From NCBI GenBank assembly GCA_003427395.1, contig BFEA01000014.1, forward strand, positions 2,089,254-2,126,260: a stretch of 37,007 nt of DNA, given 5' to 3'. The translations under genes were made by a program, and so were the position numbers. Positions 31,275 through 37,007 of this stretch are shown piece after piece. Source of the DNA: Chara braunii (taxonomy: Eukaryota > Streptophyta > Charophyceae > Charales > Characeae). Position 1 is the first letter of the stretch; each line of letters begins with the position of its first letter. Below the pieces are notes generated by a model. That model ran no database searches and was not told the origin of the DNA. It saw only the letters and a list, made by a program, of their open reading frames with translations.

Positions 31275-32684
31275 TTACTATTCAAGAGGACCGACGTAGT
31301 AGACCATCTATGCGTTCCTAACAGTGAGGAGATCCATAGTTTGATCCTAGGGGAATGTCACGACACAGAGGGACATTTTGGTTGGCAAAAGACTTTAGCC
31401 AATCTGATGCATACATACACTTGGCCAAAAATGAAAGATGACTGCATAGAGTATGTTCGCAGTTGCAAAGTCTGCCAAAGGAATAAGACAACTACATGTG
31501 CCCCTCTAGGTCTTCTCCGACCCTTGCCTATTCCTGACCAGCCTGGGGATTCAGTCTCCATTGACTTCATGGATGCTAACGTCAAGAGTAGGCACGACAA
31601 GAGCCAAGTCATGGTTATAGTTGATAGGTTTAGTAAATACGCTATCTTTGTTCCTTTGCCTGCAGAGGCACGTACTGATCTAGTAATTCAGAAGTTTTTT
31701 TATCATTGGGTGAGTGATCGCGGGATTCCGTTGTCTATAGTTAGCGATAGAGACACCTGGTTCATTAGTCAGAACTGAGAGTAATTGATCAAAGTCTATG
31801 GGTCAAAGTTGCTGATGTGATCTGGCCGTCGTCCAGAGACTAGCAGTTAGACTGAGCAAATGAATAAAATCCTACAACATGTTTTGTGCATGTATATTAG
31901 ATCGGATCAGATCAACTGGGATGAGATGTTGCCCAAGGTAGCCAGTGCGTATAACAATAGCGTGCACTAAGTCAATTGTTGCACTCCCAATGAGTTGCAC
32001 AAATCCTTTAGACCCCTCAGACCGTTTGAAGGACTTAACCAGGATAAGATTCATAGGCTACCGCCCGGGACTAGGGAGTTTGCGATACAACACGAGAGGG
32101 AGATAGCTACCATTGTCGAGAACCTCAGGAAGGCCCAACACCGAATGATAGAGCAGGCTAACAAACACCGTCACCCATCACAGTTTCAAGTAGGCGACCT
32201 AGTCTGGGTCAAGTCTAAAGAGTTTGATCCTGAGGAAAACATTTCGCAAAAGTTACTGCCAGCGTACAGAGGACCGTGGCCAGTTCTAGAAGTTAAGGGC
32301 GGAGAGGATGGGCTGTCCTATACGATAGAGATCCCAGCACACCTCCATACCTACCCTGTGTTTCACGCGTCAAAGTTGTTGCCATGTGTCACCAGCTAAC
32401 AGTTCCATCAAGAAGATCCATGATCCCTCCGGACATGGATGGAAGGTATGACATTGAGGGCATTGTAGGTGAAGACGTATTCAGAACAGGAGGTAGAGGT
32501 CGTTCACAGAAACAGTACAAGGTCCGATTTGCTTATGAGGAACCCGAGGACGACCGTTGGTTCACTGGAACTGAACTTCTAGAAGCAGCTCCCGACGTTA
32601 AGCCTATGAGAGAGAAAAGAAAGGTAAAAATCCGGTCTTGGACTGAATTATTCTCGGAGGACCTCGAATTTAGGCCGGCGGGAG
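31275..32684 (+). pseudogene. Gypsy integrase with chromodomain-like C-terminus, broken
   Basis: The N-terminal HHCC zinc motif is visible (CHDTEGHFGWQKTL, then CKVCQRN). The catalytic core begins SIDFMDANVKSRHDK and includes IVDRFSKYAIFVPL and IVSDRDTWFISQN, where a TGA (31776-31778) stops it. 31779-31994 is decayed core. From 31995 the C-terminal part resumes (FQVGDLVWVKSKEFDPEENI, LLPAYRGPWPVLEVK, YPVFHASKLLPCV). After a frameshift near 32390 comes a chromodomain-like segment (GRYDIEGIVGEDVFR, QYKVRFAYEEPEDDRWFTG). Chromodomains target chromovirus integration to chromatin. The frame runs on into the 3' LTR and stops at 32788. Confidence 0.88.
32670..32684 (+). other. Polypurine-type tract before the 3' LTR
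   Basis: TTAGGCCGGCGGGAG directly precedes TG of the 3' LTR. GGCGGGAG is a short purine tract suitable for plus-strand priming, though interrupted. Confidence 0.5.
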
Positions 32685-33686
32685 TGAAATGGTATTCACC
32701 TGTTTGCAGTAGCAATGCGGATCCCCCGGCTCGATCCCTAGTTCCTACCCTACCTGTGTACAGTACCTGTGTCGACCCCGAGAGTTGAACCCGTGACCTG
32801 AGTGTTCGCAACAGTAGATAGGCTGTCGTAGGTCCAGAGGTTGTAGGGGTTCGATCTGTAGACCTGTCGGGTAGAGGTCTTAGCAAGTTCTAGAAGTCGT
32901 AGCTGTGGAGTTTCTGAAAGGTCAAGGTCGTAGCTGCTACAGTCCTGAAAGGTCAAGGTCGTAGCTGCTACAGTGTCAAAGGGCCAAGTCCACAGACTTC
33001 CGGAAGGTCCGGAAGCGGCCCTTCGAAGTTTCCTCACGTTTAGACAGAGGCAAGCGGGCAAGTGGTCAGCTCAACTGCGGTACGTCGGCAGTGCGACTGC
33101 ATCGAGTTGGCAGTGCCAACCCATGCAGTCAGCGGTACCGGTCCAAGTCAGTCACAGTCCAGTCAAGCAAGTACCGTGTGGGACTGTGTGCACCAGGGGC
33201 ATGGGAAAGGGGCAGACCAACGAGTTACAGAAGTATAAATCAAGAGGCAGCGCCCAGCCATTGCTTCATTCTTGCGTAAGCCATGCAGAAGCGCTGCTTG
33301 AGCGACTTGTGCGAGGTGGTCTGCAGAGCGCCCGAAGCCGAAGTGGGCAAAGTTGAGGTTGAGTGGCCATAGCCAGCAGGGCTGAGCGGCCATAGCTGCC
33401 GTAGGTGGTAGACGAATGTAGGGTGTAAGTGTGTGTGAGACAGTGTGTGGCGTGTGGGATATCCAGGGTGATCCTGAGTTGAGTGTGTGTGAACAGCAGA
33501 GTTGAGCTAGTGACGAACAGAGAGTTGTACAGGCGCTGATGCGCCATAGCCATCTGAAGCGAGCTTGTATCTGAACTGTGTTCTTGATTACCATATCTCT
33601 GAGCTTTGAGTGAGCGCTTGTCGCCAGTTTGCTGTGCTACCTGTTTACATGCATGCGAAGTGGAAAGGAAAGTGAGTCTGATTGCA
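32685..33686 (+). repeat. 3' LTR of the gypsy element
   Basis: 1,002 bp, TGAAATGGTATTCACC to GATTGCA, aligned throughout with 23894-24881. The 31-bp direct repeat is perfect here (32914-32944 and 32945-32975), and TATAAAT is at 33234. Small insertions relative to the 5' LTR include TCTAGAAG-like bases near 32890 and a GGCCATAGCTGCC variant near 33390. Confidence 0.92.
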
Positions 33687-33749
33687 ATCGCAGCAGGCTG
33701 AGTCAATTTCTGCTCGTGGCTGCTATTACCTACAGGTCATGGGGAGCAC

Positions 33750-34025
33750 CTTAGTTCCCCGCCATAGTGTAACAGACAGCAAAAGTAAGGCTAGAACTCA
33801 GAGTGATTTTTCTTTCACTTCTCCCTTCTTTTCTCTTTCTTTCATTTGGAGGGCTGCAAAAGCTTTGGGACACTGGACCCATTTACCCGGAGCCGAACCT
33901 GAGTAAGGGCCTCAGTTTATTTTGTCCTCGCCAGTCTCCAGGTTGTTCGTGGGGATTCCCAGCCCCTGTGTAATTGAGTAATGGAAAGCTCTTGCTCTCA
34001 AAAAAGAAAAAGAAGGAAAATAAAA
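33750..34025 (+). mobile_element. Poly-A-tailed retroelement 3' end with diverged hairpin
   Basis: GGGACACTGGACCCATTTAC (33868-33887) is the hairpin region of the shared family, here diverged. A GGATTCCCAGCCCC block (33953 area), TTGAGTAAT and an A-rich tail (33999-34025) follow. The 5' limit is a guess. Confidence 0.5.
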
Positions 34026-34429
34026 GAAAGATGGTGTTGTGGCAGAGTAGGGGGGCTAACAGTCTGGTGCAGATGCGCTCGGTGAATTCACAAGACACAT
34101 ATGGTTGTACCATCTTTTGTGTTCTTTATGGTTCTCCCATGTATTCGGCATCCACAAATGAAATATGAATCTCGAAAACAGGTTCGGCATTCATGCATGT
34201 CGGCATGCGCTACGACATGAGAAAATTTTACTGTGGCAGGGAAAGGGAGCTACCAAGACTTTACTATTCAGTTTGGTATTGTGTTTGTCCCATGCTCAAT
34301 ACTGAGCTGTTCGACTGCCGTGGTCAGCCTTTTGCTTATGGGGCCTGATGACTCCATGATGAGCTGCTGTGTATGCCCCCTGGTTCCCTGACTTGCTGTT
34401 GCAGTTTTGTCATGATCTCAGGGGCTCGT

Positions 34430-34560
34430 TAGACACTCCTAAAGGAATCCTAAGAGATTTAGGACCAGTCCTAAGAGAATTTACTATTTAGGAATTGTGG
34501 CGTCGCGGTTGCACTCATTCCTAAAAAGACATCGTTTAGGACCAGTCCCCATCTGGCCGA
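34430..34560 (+). repeat. CCTAA/TTAGG-rich foldback segment
   Basis: TTAGGAC-CA-GTCCTAA (34459-34474) is a perfect 7-bp inverted repeat. TTTAGGACCAGTCC recurs at 34535-34548, and other CCTAAA/TTAGGA motifs lie between. A related TTAGGACTAGTCC occurs at 36836-36848. The left edge GGGGCTCGTTAG resembles some DNA-transposon ends, but no matching right end was found. Confidence 0.5.
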
Positions 34561-34784
34561 CGATGGTCGGAGCTGGGGTGGGTAGCGCTGCCCTGTAACC
34601 GAGCCAGATTGGGGTGTGTGACAGGGAAGAGGCCTGATTGGTGCACAGCACAGGCTCAGTTGTGATTGGTTGGTTGGAATGGATACAGGAAATTAGGGAT
34701 AGGATAGTATTTGAGTGCTGAGTGGACTAATAATTCTGATTAGTCATCATCTATCTCTATTTCATCACCTCAATCATCCACTCT

Positions 34785-34844
34785 ATCATCCTGAATCATC
34801 CTGAATCATCCTAAATGATCCTAAATGATCCTCAATCATCCCAA
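34785..34844 (+). repeat. 10-bp tandem repeat, six units (ATCATCCTGA type)
   Basis: Units at 34785, 34795, 34805, 34815, 34825 and 34835, ATCATCCTGA grading to ATGATCCTAA. ATCAATGATT-like palindromic sequence follows. Confidence 0.9.
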
Positions 34845-34889
34845 TTTTTTAATCATCAATGATTATCAATCATCAATGTATTTCCATTA

Positions 34890-34955
34890 TAAGGGACGCT
34901 GGGCCCGGTTACCAGCACGTGCTGCTCCCCACGAATAGATTGGAGCAATTTTCAA
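34890..34955 (+). mobile_element. Short retroelement 3' end with conserved hairpin and A-rich tail
   Basis: GCTGG-GCCCGGTTA-CCAGC (34898-34916) keeps the 5-bp stem and 9-base loop. A GCTCCCCACG block and an A-rich tail from about 34953 follow. Confidence 0.6.
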
Positions 34956-35095
34956 AAAAAAAAAAGAAAGACGACATTAAAAAAAATAAAAAAAATAAAT
35001 TCTGCTTCAGGGTTTCAAGCAATAGGGTGCCGCCATGGTTCAACTTCGGAGGATGCCCTCTCCACACCCACGCCTTGTTCCTCCAAATTTTTAAA

Positions 35096-35200
35096 TCACC
35101 AGTACTTGACCCAGCTATCAAGTCCGAGCCTCGGCCGACCAGTATGCCGAGCCTTGCCGAGGCTCGAACTACCGGGCGCCAACCTCCCGAACGTCCTTGG
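35096..35200 (-). repeat. Dispersed repeat, copy 1
   Basis: On the plus strand CACCAGTACTTGACCCAGCT (35097 on) matches 36914 on with one substitution in the first 23 bases. GCGCCAAC also recurs downstream in both copies. On the minus strand TAGTTCGAGCCTCGG resembles a Pol III B box, so a SINE is possible. Confidence 0.5.
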
Positions 35201-35399
35201 AGAAGAACCCGGAAAAAACAACAGAAAAAAAAAAACACAAAATGCAAAAATCAACCACAGAAAAACGGGATTTACTCTAAAAAACATGGGAAAAAGGAAA
35301 AAAAACGGTTAGTACCTCGACATGCACAAAAGACTATAATCAAGCTGGTGTATCTTTGCATGTTCACACGGAATACTCACTCTCGTTTTCGTTTTCTGA

Positions 35400-35402
<3 letters not shown>

Positions 35403-35476
<74 letters not shown>

Positions 35477-35527
35477 AGCAGGCGGATTCATTCCCATTTC
35501 GAGTGCAAAAATCAACGACAGAAAAAN

Positions 35528-35606
<79 letters not shown>
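35403..35606. repeat. Two (GA)n tracts joined through one N
   Basis: GA repeats at 35403-35470 and 35528-35606 surround a short unique segment and a single N at 35527. TGCAAAAATCAACSACAGAA occurs both just before the N (35504) and at 35242, so this join may be a local misassembly. Confidence 0.8.
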
Positions 35607-35610
<4 letters not shown>

Positions 35611-35747
35611 AAAGGCAATGGTGGCGAACATTACTAAAAACCGCAACAGTTACTAACATCCACACAAGGATGAACTCAACATCTTCCTGCAAAAGTCCGA
35701 GGCAAAGCGTCATTCTGAAGCCTTCTCTCCCCCAAAATGGTCATCTG

Positions 35748-36280
35748 CTAAACATGAAATGATGACAATGCATGTATGTGTAGACAACGGTCTGCTCCCC
35801 CGCTCGCAATCAGCTCCTTTCCACACCAGTGGACCGAAAGAACCTTGTCATTGTGATCGGTTACTGTGTGCAACGGTATCTTGCTGCGCCTGTCCCAGAT
35901 CTTGACAGTGTTGTCATGTGATGCTGACAAGAGGAGGTTCTCTGACTTCATCGACCATTTTACAGCTGTTATCCAATTCTTTTGTGATGACAATTGCATC
36001 ACAGGAGCAGCAGTATTGGGGACGCTAGGATCCCAAATTCTTAACACATTGTCAGAACCACCGGTCACAATGAGAGAAGATGCATCATCATCCTGAACGC
36101 TTAAGCAGTGAACGTCTTTGCTACCTGTCATACCTGTCAAAATTAGCGTGTTTCTGTGCGTAGTCACATCCCACGACCGGATGGAATGGTCACAGGAACC
36201 TGAGTAGATTGTCTGTGGATCAGACCAAGCAACGGCGGCGACACACTGTGTATGACCGCGAGGGTGGCAATTGCAGATAC
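35748..36280 (-). CDS. WDR12: WDR12/YTM1-like ribosome biogenesis WD40 protein, last exon
   Basis: Some 170 codons of WD40 repeats end the protein. From 36257 they read GHTQCVAAVAWSDPQTIYSG, CDHSIRSWDVTTHRN, then LIVTGGSDNVLRIWDPSVPN, WITAVKWSMKSENLLLSASH, DNTVKIWDRRSKIPLHTV, HNDKVLSVHW and ASGGADRCLHI, with a stop at 35748-35750. Order, spacing and the SGGAD ending match plant WDR12, which with PES1 and BOP1 forms the nucleolar PeBoW complex for 60S ribosomal subunit maturation (family knowledge). Plant WDR12 is about 430 residues, so upstream exons must lie beyond this one, probably past the window end. The acceptor is uncertain: AACAG ending at 36281 or CCACAG ending at 36298. A one-base loss just before GHTQ cannot be excluded. 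I see no stop or shift in the WD region itself. Confidence 0.8.
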
Positions 36281-36298
36281 CTGTTTTAACTGCCCATC

Positions 36299-37007
36299 TG
36301 TGGAGACTTTCGTTTACTTGTTTGTTGGACAGGTGGTATATGATGACGAATCAAATGTCCTCCCTACTCCTCTTCCCTCTGCACAACCGGATTTCTGGAA
36401 GTGCCGGCTGAAGCTTGACACTCTGCTGAGAGAACGATATGTTCATGGCAAATTTTGCTTCTGAGGAGACCCTCAGCCAAAATGTGTTTGTAACTTGGTA
36501 TCGCAATTCTAAACAGCATATGTTCTGTCCTGAATTTTATTTTTTTAATTTTTTTTGTGTGTTGTCAGTAATGGGAAAATAGCCTAGTCCGGAAAGTTTG
36601 GAGGTCTCGAGGACTCCTCGGCAGGGAAGGAAAAAAAAAAAGAAAAAGATTGGGACCCTGTGGGCCCCCGGTGAGAGCAAAGAAAAAACAAAAACCAAGA
36701 ACTTTGAATCCAGTGATGTGGGGGAAGGGAGGTGGAAGTCACACCAGTGCTTTGAGGAATGTATCTGGCCACTATGTGTGGAATGTGATTGCTGCTGTTT
36801 TCATGCATTCCTGGGAAAAAAAAGTGAAAACAGCATTAGGACTAGTCCCAAAAAAATTAGGAATCCCCAGCCAAAAGTACCCGAAAAATGAAGTTCCTCG
36901 CGAGGAGCTTAAACCACCAGTACTTGGCCCAGCTATCGGCCGCGGGCCTTCCCCGTTAACGCGCCAACACCTTCGGGGGTTGGCCAAGGGAAGGCCCGGT
37001 CGCTGCT
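36299..37007. other. Probable WDR12 intron with repeats; no gene seen
   Basis: Holds T-rich and A-rich stretches (36536-36560, 36630-36650), the TTAGGACTAGTCC motif (36836-36848), a perfect 12-bp palindrome TCCTCGCGAGGA (36895-36906) and copy 2 of a dispersed repeat (36914 to the end). A plus-strand frame (36333-36464) preceded by a good splice-acceptor-like tract exists but conflicts with WDR12 and is not called. Confidence 0.45.

Larger units (their letters stand above)
23894..33686 (+). mobile_element. Ty3/gypsy (chromovirus-like) LTR retrotransposon, nested and defective
   Basis: Two LTRs of about 1 kb in the same orientation flank, in order, a primer-binding site, a long leader, gag with a CCHC knuckle, protease, RT, RNase H, integrase, a chromodomain-like C-terminus and a purine-rich tract. 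Integrase after RNase H makes it Ty3/gypsy. Gag and pol carry many frameshifts and stops, and a MITE interrupts the protease region. The 5 bp outside each LTR (CATTG on the left, ATCGC on the right) do not match, so the target duplication is lost or the element is recombinant. A 380-base gap lies in the leader. Confidence 0.93.

Noticed and set aside
34859-35611. 250-codon plus-strand frame with Arg-Glu repeats
   Set aside because: Built from poly-A stretches, a GA microsatellite and an N; overlaps a retroelement tail.
36333-36464. Plus-strand terminal-exon-like frame (VYDDESNVLPTPLPS...) with a good acceptor-like tract
   Set aside because: Its upstream exons would have to overlap the WDR12 exon on the other strand. 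It remains possible but is unsupported without transcripts.

Overview
This window looks like nuclear DNA from a streptophyte (green-plant lineage), packed with transposable elements. The evidence is poly-A-tailed retroelements, plant-type L1 LINEs, a Ty3/gypsy element with an initiator-Met-type primer-binding site, tRNA-derived SINEs, long GA microsatellites and the 3' end of a plant-like WDR12 gene. The gag polyprotein style (long Lys/Glu-rich head, then retro-gag and a CCHC knuckle) reminds me of charophycean algae such as Chara. That is recall and inference, not a search result. I see no prokaryotic operon, CRISPR array or defence system.

Layout. 1-6763, minus strand: LINE-A, with a broken ORF1 (about 4336-6117) and a long, almost open ORF2 (runs off the window start to 4187). 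6777-7650: an 874-bp poly-A-tailed insertion with a 13-bp target-site duplication. 8014-8339: two tandem palindromic units. 9030-9385: a tRNA-like SINE abutting a minus-strand poly-A element. 9386-12000: no recognised gene apart from a possible broken exon at 10825-11022. 12005-13345: two copies of a degenerate repeat separated by a mariner-type MITE. 13640-13870: a tRNA-derived SINE running into an 866-base gap. 14737-14805: a mate-pair adapter artefact. 15805-16230: a 52-54 bp minisatellite. 18150-18840: a LINE fragment (LINE-B). 19598-20311: a Thr/Ser-rich repetitive ORF. 21398-23690: LINE-C, degenerate. 23894-33686: a Ty3/gypsy chromovirus-like element with both LTRs, carrying a second copy of the MITE inside its protease region. 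33687-35610: small repeats and GA tracts. 35748-36280, minus strand: the last exon of a WDR12/YTM1-like gene, the only convincing host gene. 36300-37007: probable intron with repeats.

The mobile elements are all damaged and form a nested history. The gypsy element inserted, accumulated frameshifts and LTR divergence, and received a MITE. A recurrent 3' hairpin (5-bp stem, 9-base loop) links five scattered copies and may be an RNA tail recognised by a LINE reverse transcriptase. Two findings stand out: that hairpin family, and an untrimmed Nextera mate-pair junction at 14771-14805 whose geometry identifies a 3.57-kb fragment ending at 18374.
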